NCBI GenBank assembly: GCA_017529085.1
Contig: JAFXOC010000162.1
Coordinates: 1-11,145 of the forward strand
Source of the DNA: Selenomonadaceae bacterium
GTDB lineage: Bacteria; Bacillota; Negativicutes; Selenomonadales; Selenomonadaceae
Length of the DNA: 11,145 nt
Direction of reading: 5' to 3'
This document shows, one piece after another, positions 1-6,556 of the stretch; position 1 is the first letter of the stretch, and every line of letters starts with the position of its first letter. Position numbers and translations under genes: made by a program. Below the pieces are notes generated by a model. It worked only from the letters and a program-made list of their open reading frames with translations, searched no databases and had not been told where the DNA came from.

Positions 1-112
1 AAGCGGGGGGATAAATTACGCTTTGAACCGCAAGAATAACGGCGAAAACCACTCCTATAACAAGCGGGATATAGAATTTATTTTTAAACGTTGCGATATA
101 ATCGGATAGCAT
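1..112 (-). CDS. N-terminus of an unidentified membrane protein (partial)
   Basis: Only the first 37 codons are present; the gene runs off the left edge. The ATG at 112-110 has a strong Shine-Dalgarno (GGGAGGAACTAAAATG on the minus strand). The visible peptide is a short polar, basic start (MLSDYIATFKNKF), then one clear hydrophobic segment at about residues 14-33 (YIPLVIGVVFAVILAVQSVI), then YPPA. This fits a polytopic inner-membrane protein or a membrane-anchored protein. It lies about 20 bp after the stop of the zeta-like kinase on the same strand, so it is probably the last visible gene of the glycan operon. Polymerase, ligase or transport roles are possible from context, but the fragment is too short to assign a family. 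The reading frame and start are well supported; the function is unknown. Confidence 0.7.
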   Translation of the reverse strand, partial: MLSDYIATFKNKFYIPLVIGVVFAVILAVQSVIYPPA

Positions 113-125
113 TTTAGTTCCTCCC
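110..125. repeat. 16-bp direct repeat, left copy (cassette junction)
   Basis: The sequence cattttagttcctccc occurs here and again, identically, at 884-899. On the minus strand each copy is a Shine-Dalgarno plus start codon (GGGAGGAACTAAAATG), one for the left-edge membrane protein and one for the 60-aa protein. The identity stops exactly at both ends of the 16 bp. The two copies bracket the small-protein/zeta-kinase pair. Confidence 0.85.
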
Positions 126-132
126 AGTCTGT

Positions 133-714
133 TTATAACACATCAAGTTTAATTTCAACCAATTCCATGATTTTGTCCTTATTCCAAAAATCATTTTCCC
201 AGTAAAAATACTTATCTTTTCGTTTTTTAAAAATACGAAACGGTTTATCGGTATTGTCATAAATGTGCATAACGTCACATGCTCCCACTAATTCAGGAAT
301 AAGGCGCAGAGCCTTTTCATAGCGAGAATAAATTTTATCGCGAGGAACATCATGTCCTCCGTTTGCGACCCTAGATTTTATTCGCATAACGTTGACGAAC
401 GGATTCGCCGTAAGCGCATAAATACAGCGGATAAAAAAACCAATTTTTTTCGCCCGCTGCAAAAGGTTTAAATTTCTATCGGTAGATAGCACGGTTTCAA
501 ATGTAAACCCTTGCTTGGACTCAAGCAGTTTTTCCCTCAACAATTCGGCTTTTTGAGCGGCTTCCATATTGGAACAACATTCGGCTCGTTTGATATCGTC
601 CGCATTTATATAGGGTTCTACAATTTTGGCAAGCTTGACTAATGTGGATTTGCCGCTTCCGTTGGGACCGGCAAAAACAATAATTTCCGGCAACAGTAAA
701 TCTTCAGATTTCAT
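133..714 (-). CDS. zeta-toxin-family P-loop kinase (COG4185-like)
   Basis: This is a predicted nucleotide-dependent kinase of the zeta toxin group, whose studied members phosphorylate UDP-N-acetylglucosamine and so interfere with cell-wall precursor supply. The start chosen here is the ATG at 714, giving 193 aa, near the usual length for these proteins. It has a purine-rich GGAAG upstream and overlaps the previous stop by 11 bases. An in-frame GTG at 753 and an ATG at 735 lack ribosome sites. Visible motifs in order are the Walker A GPNGSGKST at about residues 16-24, INADDI (family Asp motif), GFTFETVLST, and the conserved RVANGGHDVP..KIYSRYEKAL block that supplies Arg residues to the active site. 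The C-terminus (IYDNTDKPFRIF) is also family-typical. It is translationally coupled to the 60-aa gene, a likely antitoxin. Whether it acts as a toxin or as a housekeeping sugar-nucleotide kinase cannot be told from sequence. Confidence 0.85.
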   Translation of the reverse strand: MKSEDLLLPEIIVFAGPNGSGKSTLVKLAKIVEPYINADDIKRAECCSNMEAAQKAELLREKLLESKQGFTFETVLSTDRNLNLLQRAKKIGFFIRCIYALTANPFVNVMRIKSRVANGGHDVPRDKIYSRYEKALRLIPELVGACDVMHIYDNTDKPFRIFKKRKDKYFYWENDFWNKDKIMELVEIKLDVL

Positions 715-886
715 ATTCTCGTCTTCCGTCTGCATATTCAATATAAGGCGCACGTCTATTCATATCGTATCCTGCAATAGGAACGCCTTTGATTTTTTTT
801 GCTTCGTTTTCAAGTCTTACCGCTTCGATAAATCTATATGTCAATTCATCGTCGCTTATTCCGCACATAGAATCCAGCTCGTTCAT
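704..886 (-). CDS. 60-aa small acidic protein, putative antitoxin partner of the zeta-like kinase
   Basis: This short ORF has an excellent ribosome site (GGGAGGAACTAAAATG). It begins 12 bp after the stop of the family-2 glycosyltransferase and overlaps the kinase start. The protein has a helical, charged N-terminal half (ISDDELTYRFIEAVRLENEA) and a C-terminal half with aromatic and acidic residues ending in YADGRREYEI. Small proteins with a D/E-rich N-terminus and a terminal P/ADGRRE-type tail often precede zeta-like kinases in bacterial genomes. This arrangement supports a cognate inhibitor or chaperone role, but that is inference from position and general features. No DNA-binding motif is obvious, so it need not be an autorepressor. 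The ORF itself is convincing because of its start signal and tight coupling on both sides. Confidence 0.7.
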   Translation of the reverse strand: MNELDSMCGISDDELTYRFIEAVRLENEAKKIKGVPIAGYDMNRRAPYIEYADGRREYEI

Positions 887-899
887 TTTAGTTCCTCCC
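884..899. repeat. 16-bp direct repeat, right copy (cassette junction)
   Basis: Exact second copy of the 16-mer at 110-125. It begins inside the 60-aa gene's ATG and ends at the TAG stop of the glycosyltransferase. If the sequence between the copies is removed, the glycosyltransferase stop would be followed directly by the ribosome site and ATG of the left-edge membrane protein. That is the ordinary operon arrangement expected before insertion. Confidence 0.85.
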
Positions 900-1927
900 T
901 ATCTCTTAACTTTCGCAAAAAACACGGGGCTTTTCTTCCTTATGTACGATACAAGTTTCGACAACATTAACGGCGCAAGCTTAAATCCGCCGATAAGCAA
1001 TCTCCTTTTTAAAGTTTCTTTTGAAAAATCTGTTTGTAAAAATCCTTTATAAAGTTCACTCGTTTTTATTTGGTTTATCAATTCTTCTCGTGTACTTTCG
1101 TTTTCTCTTTCTAAAGCAGATAAAATAATTCTGAAATACTGCCAGTAAATTTTTGGCAAAAGTTCCTTTGGCGGGTTTCCCTCAAAAGCTCCCAAAAAGG
1201 ATTCTATCTTTACGATATGATGCTTTAAATAATCCTTATTCGCCGAGGTGGAGAGACTCCCCGCCCTCTTTTGGTAGTGGCAAAACGCCTTGTCGACGGT
1301 TATCATCACATTCGCCGTTTTAAAAAACGCTATATTAAATAGGAAGTCTTCGTTCATTTTATAATGTTCGTTGAAAATTACATTATGCTCCCGTATTATC
1401 TTCATGCGGTACACGCCGTTCCACGGGTAGCCGAAAAGGGGGGTTTCTTCCATCAGCACCGCCGCGGAAAAAATCTCCCTTTTGCTTATATATTTGCCTT
1501 TCTCCGGCAAACATACCTTTCTGTATACAACATTGTCGTTTTCGACGTATTCTTCTATCCCGCCGAATTTTACGCCGTCCGCATCGGGATTATCCTTGAT
1601 TATCTCATAAGCCGAGGCAAGAAAATCAGCGTCCATGAAATCGTCCGAATCCAAAAAAACCGCAAATTCGCCCTTAGCCTCTTTCAGCGCAACATTTCTT
1701 GCAGCTCCCGCCCCTTTATTCTCCGTGGGATAAATTCCCTTCACCCTGCCATCCTTCGCCTCAAAATCCCGTATAATCTCTCGGCTCTTATCCACAGACG
1801 AATCGTCCACAATCAACAGCTCGAAATCCTCAAAACTCTGGCGAAGCATGGACTCAATCGCCCGTACAATATATTTTTCCGAATTAAACGAAGGCATTAC
1901 GCAGGAAAAAAACGGCGGTTTCTCCAC
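899..1927 (-). CDS. family 2 (GT-A fold) glycosyltransferase
   Basis: Predicted cytoplasmic or membrane-associated glycosyltransferase that adds a sugar from a nucleotide donor to a surface polysaccharide, LPS or cell-wall glycan. The 342-aa product starts at a GTG at 1927, one base after the stop of the upstream gene, with AGGAGGG seven to eight bases upstream, so translation is coupled. The N-terminal 120 residues are a classic GT2 domain: VMPSFNSEKYI (10-20), LLIVDDSSVDKS with the donor-binding DD at 41-42, NKGAGAARNVAL (70-81), and FLDSDDF with the metal-binding DxD at 93-95. The C-terminal half (about 200-342) is helical, lacks clear membrane spans, and ends in a basic stretch (YIRKKSPVFFAKVKR). 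This suggests peripheral membrane attachment. Sugar specificity cannot be read from sequence. Confidence 0.93.
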   Translation of the reverse strand: MEKPPFFSCVMPSFNSEKYIVRAIESMLRQSFEDFELLIVDDSSVDKSREIIRDFEAKDGRVKGIYPTENKGAGAARNVALKEAKGEFAVFLDSDDFMDADFLASAYEIIKDNPDADGVKFGGIEEYVENDNVVYRKVCLPEKGKYISKREIFSAAVLMEETPLFGYPWNGVYRMKIIREHNVIFNEHYKMNEDFLFNIAFFKTANVMITVDKAFCHYQKRAGSLSTSANKDYLKHHIVKIESFLGAFEGNPPKELLPKIYWQYFRIILSALERENESTREELINQIKTSELYKGFLQTDFSKETLKRRLLIGGFKLAPLMLSKLVSYIRKKSPVFFAKVKR

Positions 1928-1928
1928 G

Positions 1929-2696
1929 TCAGTCCCTCCTGCCCCTTATCTTCCTCAACAAAAAGCTTGCGCCCTTCTTAATCCAGTTCTGCCGCTCCAA
2001 AAAACTCACGTTCTTCTCAGCCACGGGCACATCTTCGGCTATCAGCCACACGTCTAAGAGTCTTTCAGCCAAAAAGCCGAAAATCCTCGCTTCATACACG
2101 CTGTACCCCGTTATATCCACACGTTTTTCCACTTCAAACAGCGCGTCGAACATAAACTCCATGTACCGCTCGAAGTAATCCCGCCGCATCACGAACATAT
2201 TAAAAAGATGCGCCCAAGTCCTACCCATCACCTTTTCATAAGCGTCCAAATAATGAGGATACTTCTCCTTCAGCACTTCTTCAAGCGCGTCCAAGCCCTC
2301 TCTATGATGGGCGTGGTAATAGTGGCTCCTGTTGGTCTCGATAAAATGCCGCCGTTTCTTTGGCACAACAACCGGGTGTTTAGCCAAAATCTTTTCCCAC
2401 TCTTTACCGGTCAGCACGGCTTCTTTCCTATGGTCAAGCGTAAAAGCCTCCCTACGGGTAAAATACCGCCTATAATGGCAAAGCCCGATATAATCCGCAT
2501 CTATATGTTTCCACGCCCAATAAAGCGCGGTCAATTCGCAAAAATTCGGATTCTTGGCGCTGATATTATCCCCTTCGTCGTCCCGATGCACCCCGAAAGG
2601 TTCTTTCCCCAACGCTCCGACCTGCAACGGAAAATAACACTCGTCCTTAGGCAACCAATAAGCCTTATGCAGCGCCACCACAATTTTAATCTTCAT
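1929..2696 (-). CDS. DUF4422 family glycosyltransferase / capsular polysaccharide protein
   Basis: This 255-aa protein is of the DUF4422 family, found in capsule, exopolysaccharide and LPS clusters and generally regarded as glycosyltransferases. The family signature is complete: VALHKAYWLP near the start, YFPLQVGAL (21-29), GDNISAKN (42-49), CELTALYWAWKH (53-64) and GLCHYRRYF (71-79). The C-terminal part carries the expected NMFVMRRDYFERYMEFMFDAL and YSVYEARIFGFLAERLLDVWL blocks. The ATG at 2696 has GGAGT six bases upstream. It is the first gene of the minus-strand operon, followed one base after its stop by the GT2 gene. The two probably add consecutive sugars to the same glycan. The leader contains three strong hairpins. 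Confidence 0.93.
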   Translation of the reverse strand: MKIKIVVALHKAYWLPKDECYFPLQVGALGKEPFGVHRDDEGDNISAKNPNFCELTALYWAWKHIDADYIGLCHYRRYFTRREAFTLDHRKEAVLTGKEWEKILAKHPVVVPKKRRHFIETNRSHYYHAHHREGLDALEEVLKEKYPHYLDAYEKVMGRTWAHLFNMFVMRRDYFERYMEFMFDALFEVEKRVDITGYSVYEARIFGFLAERLLDVWLIAEDVPVAEKNVSFLERQNWIKKGASFLLRKIRGRRD

Positions 2697-2706
2697 GTTT
2701 TACTCC

Positions 2707-2776
2707 TTGGGGCTTCGCCCCAAACCCAACAAGGGGCGCTGCCCCTTGACCCCGCCAAAGGACTTTCGTCCTCTGG
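2707..2776. repeat. triple GC-rich hairpin element in the DUF4422-gene leader
   Basis: Three consecutive inverted repeats lie within 70 bp: TTGGGGC-ttc-GCCCCAA (2707-2723, perfect 7-bp arms), CAAGGGGC-gct-GCCCCTTG (2730-2748, perfect 8-bp arms), and CCAAAGGAC-tttc-GTCCTCTGG (2755-2776, one mismatch). No T-run follows on either strand, so this is not an ordinary terminator. Multi-stem units of this GGGGCTTCGCCCC type recur as dispersed intergenic repeats in many bacteria. On the minus strand the first stem sits just before the Shine-Dalgarno of the DUF4422 gene and could affect its translation or mRNA stability. Confidence 0.75.
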
Positions 2777-2858
2777 ACTCCTATTTTATGAGTGTTGACA
2801 ATAAGGATAATTTTTATATTCATATCAAAATTTTCTTTTATCTGTAAGTTTTTTTATG

Positions 2859-2864
2859 TATAAT
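2859..2864 (+). promoter_or_regulatory. candidate -10 box for the sulfatase-type gene
   Basis: A perfect TATAAT lies 53 bases before the start codon. The only -35 candidate at normal spacing is a weak TTTATC about 16 bases upstream. The region between the divergent operons is AT-rich. A consensus TTGACA at 2795-2800 lacks a matching -10 at normal spacing. This is a plausible promoter with a poor -35. Confidence 0.4.
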
Positions 2865-2917
2865 AAAAACACGCGCAAGCAAAGAAACGAACACACCAAA
2901 CTAAGAAGGAGCTCAAA

Positions 2918-5110
2918 ATGAACCTGTTAGAAACCACACTGTCAAGTTTCCTATTATTCTTACTTGTCCCTGCCTACGCCGCAATATTTCGTCTTATCTT
3001 TATATTATTCTATGGAAAAAAGAAAAATCCTACAGGGGAGATAAAAAAATGGCGCGAATGTTTCCGCTACGGTTTTTGGTGGGGCATGGACGTTCACGCA
3101 TATCTCTTTCTCTGGCTTTTTATTATTTCGTTAGGCTTCTATATAGCTTCTTTCATCATTACTGGAATAAATTTAACCAACGTATTAAATACTACACTCA
3201 TAACTGTAACTCTTGCGTTTATTGTCATACTTTATACCGCGTTTCTTGGGAAAATGATTTTTTATTTTCATTTTCACGATATTTATAATCCGACGATTTG
3301 GTTGGGCGGCAATGCGGACAAAAAGAACCTGGCGGACATCTTTTTTCGTCAAAACCACGGCACATGGCTACTCCTATCCTATGTTCCGATTTTACTTGTT
3401 TCGTATTTAATAGGAAACTCAATCCTAGTAAATGTTCATTTAAATTTAAATATTAATCCGATATTGATAACTCTCGCCGCAGTCGCTACATTTTATTTTT
3501 TTCGTTTCGGCGGAACGTTTCTGCACAGGAATAAGCCGGAATGGGACGAAGTGCCGTCTGTGGTAAAGGATGATCCCTTTATGGCAAAGGCTACCATTGA
3601 CGATTTGGTGAATTTAAAGCTGTTGTTAAAAAGAAGGTTGCCGGAAGAGTTGAAACACACGGACGAAGAATCGGCAAATATTATAACGACTATTTTTTCA
3701 TCCATACACTCATTTAAAAATGATCTTCCCCCATACCCTACATCTGAGAAGACTCTCCCCCCCTACCCCCCCTCTAAGAGGGGGGCAGAGGAACATCCTT
3801 CTTCGAGTGATGGTGAAGAAAGCCCTCCTCTTAGAGGAGGGACAGCCGCGAAGCGGCAGGGAGGAGTTGCCAACGAAAGCTTCGCCGAAAACTTAAAACT
3901 TTCCGCAAAAACTTTCGTCGGCGGCAATCCACTTACGATTTTCAAGAGAACTGCAAAAGGTTCTCCGATAAAACCGCCGCAAAATATATTTTTGATAATA
4001 GCAGAAAGCTACGGGGAAGCTCCTCTTGACTATATTTACTCCAATCTCAACATGGCGCCTTACGGGAAAAAACTTCGCGCCGAAAAACATTCCGTATCTT
4101 TTAAACACACCCTCCCGGGAGGCTTGATTTCTCAAACTTCCCTCGTATCGCTAATGAGCGGAATTTTTGACTGCCGCATGGAGCTTAACGAAAAGAAGGC
4201 TTTTTGGGAAAAGGCGGCTATAACTTCCCTCGCTCTGCAACTTCAAAAATTTAATATCGTAACGAATTTCTTTTACGGCGGCTCCTTAAGTTGGGGTTCC
4301 TTAATGCACTATCTTCCCGCCTGCGGCGTAACGAACGTTTACGACGGCATAAAAATTTCCCCCGAAAACGCAGGGCGCACTTGGCTTGGAGTGTACGACC
4401 ACATCTTTTTGGAATCCGCCGCAAGCGTTATCGAAAACTTTAAATCAGCTTCGCCGACGTTACATATTTTATATACTACGTCAAATCACGGTCCGTACCG
4501 ACTGCCTCTTGAAGATTACGGCTTCGACAAAGCAAAAGTTTTCGGAAATATTCCGAAAGAACTTTACGACGACGCGGCGGAAATTCGCAAAATGGGCGCG
4601 TTCTGGTACCAAGACAAAGCCGTTTTTGAATTTATCGAGAGAATGAGAAATTTAGACCCTAACGCTATGTTTATTGTAACGGGCGATCACACGGTAGGAC
4701 TCATTCCGTACGGAAAAGGCGTGGCGCGCGCCGAACCGACTTTACGCGAACGCTTGATGACCTCGCTCCTCCTCATGCATCCCGAGCTTGACAACTCCAT
4801 GTTCCCCAACAAAATAGCGACCCACATGAATTTACAATCAACCCTGCTTGAAATCTTAGCACCCAAAGGCGGCGAATATTTTTCAATCTATCCCTCATTA
4901 TTCGAGCCGCTACCCGCAATCGTCACGCCCTTTGCGGCGCTCACAAACGACGAAGTCGCTCACTACGCGGAAAACAGGGTGGAAGAATTGACCGACGGGA
5001 CAAGCGCCGCGTTCCCAGCGCAAAAAAAAGGCGGCGTCTTTACAAACGAAAGAGCCGCCTTAACGGAGCTTACATATATGACAATGCGCCATGAGGAGTT
5101 TATGGTGTAA
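2918..5110 (+). CDS. LtaS/MdoB-like membrane phosphotransferase (sulfatase fold)
   Basis: This is a 730-aa inner-membrane protein of the alkaline-phosphatase/sulfatase superfamily. Relatives (LtaS, OpgB/MdoB) transfer phosphoglycerol, and others phosphoethanolamine, onto glycans or lipids outside the membrane. The ATG has AAGGAG 8 bases upstream. About five membrane spans fall at residues 4-33, 57-83, 90-120, 149-171 and 180-200. The extracytoplasmic domain begins at NIFLIIAESYGE (356-367), with metal ligand E363. The likely nucleophile is T407 in LISQTS. Further metal or substrate motifs are SNHGPY (522-527, H524) and VTGDH (D590, H591). The linker contains a ~40-residue Pro/Gly/Ser-rich insert (about 279-318) encoded by a palindromic repeat and kept in frame. 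It faces the glycosyltransferase operon, which suggests modification of that operon's glycan. The exact substrate is unknown. Confidence 0.88.
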   Translation: MNLLETTLSSFLLFLLVPAYAAIFRLIFILFYGKKKNPTGEIKKWRECFRYGFWWGMDVHAYLFLWLFIISLGFYIASFIITGINLTNVLNTTLITVTLAFIVILYTAFLGKMIFYFHFHDIYNPTIWLGGNADKKNLADIFFRQNHGTWLLLSYVPILLVSYLIGNSILVNVHLNLNINPILITLAAVATFYFFRFGGTFLHRNKPEWDEVPSVVKDDPFMAKATIDDLVNLKLLLKRRLPEELKHTDEESANIITTIFSSIHSFKNDLPPYPTSEKTLPPYPPSKRGAEEHPSSSDGEESPPLRGGTAAKRQGGVANESFAENLKLSAKTFVGGNPLTIFKRTAKGSPIKPPQNIFLIIAESYGEAPLDYIYSNLNMAPYGKKLRAEKHSVSFKHTLPGGLISQTSLVSLMSGIFDCRMELNEKKAFWEKAAITSLALQLQKFNIVTNFFYGGSLSWGSLMHYLPACGVTNVYDGIKISPENAGRTWLGVYDHIFLESAASVIENFKSASPTLHILYTTSNHGPYRLPLEDYGFDKAKVFGNIPKELYDDAAEIRKMGAFWYQDKAVFEFIERMRNLDPNAMFIVTGDHTVGLIPYGKGVARAEPTLRERLMTSLLLMHPELDNSMFPNKIATHMNLQSTLLEILAPKGGEYFSIYPSLFEPLPAIVTPFAALTNDEVAHYAENRVEELTDGTSAAFPAQKKGGVFTNERAALTELTYMTMRHEEFMV
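3752..3870 (+). repeat. palindromic repeat element (copy 1), inside a coding sequence
   Basis: Three stems define the unit: CCCCCCTC-taa-GAGGGGGG (3767-3785), CCCTCCTC-tta-GAGGAGGG (3823-3841) and GCCGC-gaa-GCGGC (3845-3857). Outside them lie CTCCCCCCCTA on the left and AGGGAGGAG on the right. The spacer between the first two stems is about 37 bases. The same architecture recurs, inverted, at 7711-7836. Just upstream (3725-3750) a degraded copy of the left edge is visible (cccccataccctacatctga). The element is translated as SPPLRGGTAAKRQGGV-type sequence within the sulfatase-like protein and adds a multiple of three bases. Confidence 0.85.
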
Positions 5111-5119
5111 ACGGGGTGA

Positions 5120-5641
5120 TATTTTCTTTCACGGTCGTTTCATAAATTTTTTTTCAAAGAAGTTTCCTTTTCGCAAAACAAAGCTGAATTTTTTAAAAGA
5201 AATTTTAATATTGAAAATATCCCTTCAAAACCCACATTTAGTCGAGTTCTTTCTCTTGTGGACGGTCAAAAAGTTGCCGAAACTATTATGGCTATAATGC
5301 AAGATAAATTTAGCCTCCAAAGCGATGTAATAACAATCGACGGAAAGGCTATAAGAAGCACATCGGATACCAATAAAAAACATTCGGCTCTACAAATCAT
5401 TACTGCCTACTTAACGGAGAGCGGAGTTGTTCTAAGTCAGAAGAAAATTAACAAAAAAACGAATGAAATACCTGTGTTACAAGAAATGTTGCCGTATCTT
5501 AACATCAAAGGCAAGACAATAACTGCCGATGCAATGCACTGCCAACGAGAAACCTGTGAACGCATAATTTCTCAAAAAGGAGATTATGTTATTATTGAGG
5601 AAATACGCATTTCAATTACACAAAAATTATATTGCAACTAA
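5120..5641 (+). pseudogene. truncated ISAs1-family transposase
   Basis: This frame has no start codon or ribosome site of its own and reads into ISAs1-type (H-repeat-associated) transposase sequence. The N-terminal-domain residues NIPSKPTFSRVLSLVDG end near 5266. They are followed by VITIDGKAIRST with the first catalytic Asp (codon 5339), SALQIITAYLTESGVVLSQKKINKKTNEI, and then TITADAMHCQ with the second catalytic Asp (codon 5528). The match fades after GDYVII, and the frame stops at 5639-5641 after an unrelated tail. The third acidic residue and the whole C-terminal third are missing. The 5' end is also lost, since the frame opens only about 10 bases after the sulfatase gene's stop. Intact family members are roughly 350-380 aa, so about half is left. 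No terminal inverted repeats were recognised. It should be inactive. Confidence 0.85.
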
Positions 5642-5868
5642 AGGAAAAAAGCGCTCCGTGAAATCACATCTTTTTGAATGTTTGTTGAATGAAAATCTAC
5701 TTTTAGACATCATATCATTTGTATGATATATTTACAGAAGGTATATTATTTATCCTATTGACAAGTAGTGTGTTTAGGTTTGCCTTTTTTATAAAACCCA
5801 TAACCTTGCAATTACTTTGAATTTGTTTAAAATTTTTATGAATTTTTATGAAACGGCCGTGATGGGTA
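5642..5868. other. AT-rich gap without a supported gene
   Basis: No convincing gene lies between the transposase remnant and the next promoter. The stretch contains a perfect inverted repeat ATATCAT-ttgt-ATGATAT at 5712-5729. It could be an operator or a small hairpin, but nothing flanks it to say which. A TTGACA at 5758-5763 has no -10 box at normal distance. The near-direct repeat aatttttatg occurs twice in tandem around 5831-5850. Confidence 0.5.
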
Positions 5869-5896
5869 TTGACAGATGGGAAAAACATATTATAAT
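5869..5896 (+). promoter_or_regulatory. sigma-70-type promoter
   Basis: A perfect -35 TTGACA (5869-5874) and a perfect -10 TATAAT (5891-5896) are separated by 16 bases. This is one of the best promoter matches in the window. A transcript would start near 5903, pass a short ORF (ATG at 5920) and MITE-like element A, and then run into the 147-aa gene at 6099 and perhaps the exported-protein gene at 6637. Confidence 0.75.
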
Positions 5897-5919
5897 CATA
5901 CTTATACTGAGATGGTGTT

Positions 5920-5985
5920 ATGTTTAACTTGTACGGATATTCTATAGTGAACGACAAAATAAAATTAACTTTACCTAATTTTTAA
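5920..5985 (+). pseudogene. short ORF interrupted by MITE-like element A
   Basis: An ATG 24 bases after the strong promoter's -10 box opens a 21-codon frame starting MFNLYGYS. A weak GAGATGG precedes it. After eight codons the frame enters the inverted end of MITE-like element A (5943) and stops inside it. If the element is removed, leaving one TA, the frame continues NKSYKDSFGLLCM and stops at 6088-6090, right on the Shine-Dalgarno of the next gene. The uninterrupted version would be a 21-aa peptide coupled to the downstream gene. This reconstruction could be chance because the stretch is short. Confidence 0.3.
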
Positions 5986-6049
5986 AGGTCTAACGATTTT
6001 CAAGACTTTAAGCAAAAGTCAAAATATTTTGTCTGTGTCGTTTACTATA
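5943..6049. mobile_element. MITE-like element A (107 bp, TATAGT ends)
   Basis: The left end TATAGTGAACGACA and the right end, read on the other strand as TATAGTAAACGACA, form 14-bp inverted repeats with one mismatch. The element is 107 bp and has no ORF of its own. Its ends carry TA, consistent with TA-target insertion as in IS630/Tc1-type elements. Length, TATAGT ends and lack of coding capacity recall RUP of pneumococcus, which is thought to be mobilised by an IS630 transposase. The right end plus the next base pair (6046-6051) spells TATAAT, a potential outward -10 box. Confidence 0.75.
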
Positions 6050-6098
6050 ATAAGTCGTATAAGGATAGTTTTGGTTTGCTATGTATGTGAGGTGTGGT

Positions 6099-6542
6099 AT
6101 GGCTTCTGTTTTTACAATATTAAGTGAAGGATACGAATTCGAATATAAGTCGTATCTTAAAGGTAGACTTATTTCACCAGAAGATATAGATGACATCACC
6201 CACTGGTGCGATATATTATCCGAAATGCAGGAACTGAACCTCGCTTATGGGGATCCCTACAATATGGAAAAATTTAAAAGCGGAAATGATCCGTTGCAAA
6301 TACCTGCCGAAGGGTCTATTTTGTGGAGACCTGGAAAATCAGTTCTGAAAAACCTTCCCTTCGATGGAAACAATGATAAGTGGTGGAGTAATAATTGTTC
6401 TATATTGTCAAGAGCTTGGCAATCGTATATGTTGAAACTAAACGATGAAGAATGGAAAGTATTTGTTGAAAAATTTCCAAAAGATGTAGATGTGCTAAAA
6501 TCTAATCATTTTTTAGTGATAGATTCAACATTTGGAGAATAA
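6099..6542 (+). CDS. hypothetical protein of 147 aa, no family recognised
   Basis: I do not recognise this protein. The ATG at 6099 is preferred because GAGGTG lies just upstream (6089-6094). The in-frame ATG at 6081 would add six residues but has no ribosome site. The product has no signal peptide or membrane span. It is acidic overall and rich in Trp and aromatic residues (THWCDIL, ILWRPGK, DKWWSNN, SRAWQSYM, EEWKVFVEKFP), which suggests a compact soluble fold. The C-terminus reads HFLVIDSTFGE. Base composition is AT-rich compared with the flanking core genes, and MITE-like elements sit on both sides (A and B), so it belongs to an accessory patch. A role as an immunity or regulatory partner of the following exported protein is possible but has no direct support. 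Confidence 0.6.
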   Translation: MASVFTILSEGYEFEYKSYLKGRLISPEDIDDITHWCDILSEMQELNLAYGDPYNMEKFKSGNDPLQIPAEGSILWRPGKSVLKNLPFDGNNDKWWSNNCSILSRAWQSYMLKLNDEEWKVFVEKFPKDVDVLKSNHFLVIDSTFGE

Positions 6543-6556
6543 TTGTTGTATCGTTG

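Noticed and set aside
1364..1981. 205-codon plus-strand frame opposite the GT2 gene
   Set aside because: Antisense to a gene with complete GT2 motifs; no ribosome site or family features.
2208..2798. 196-codon plus-strand frame opposite the DUF4422 gene
   Set aside because: Shadow of a well-supported gene; no start signal and it reads through the hairpin element.
2795..2800. TTGACA as -35 box for the phosphotransferase gene
   Set aside because: No acceptable -10 box lies 15-19 bases downstream. The TATAAT at 2859 is too far away to pair with it.
5715..5957. 80-codon minus-strand frame before element A
   Set aside because: Its start lies inside the MITE-like inverted end, there is no ribosome site, and it runs against a strong plus-strand promoter.
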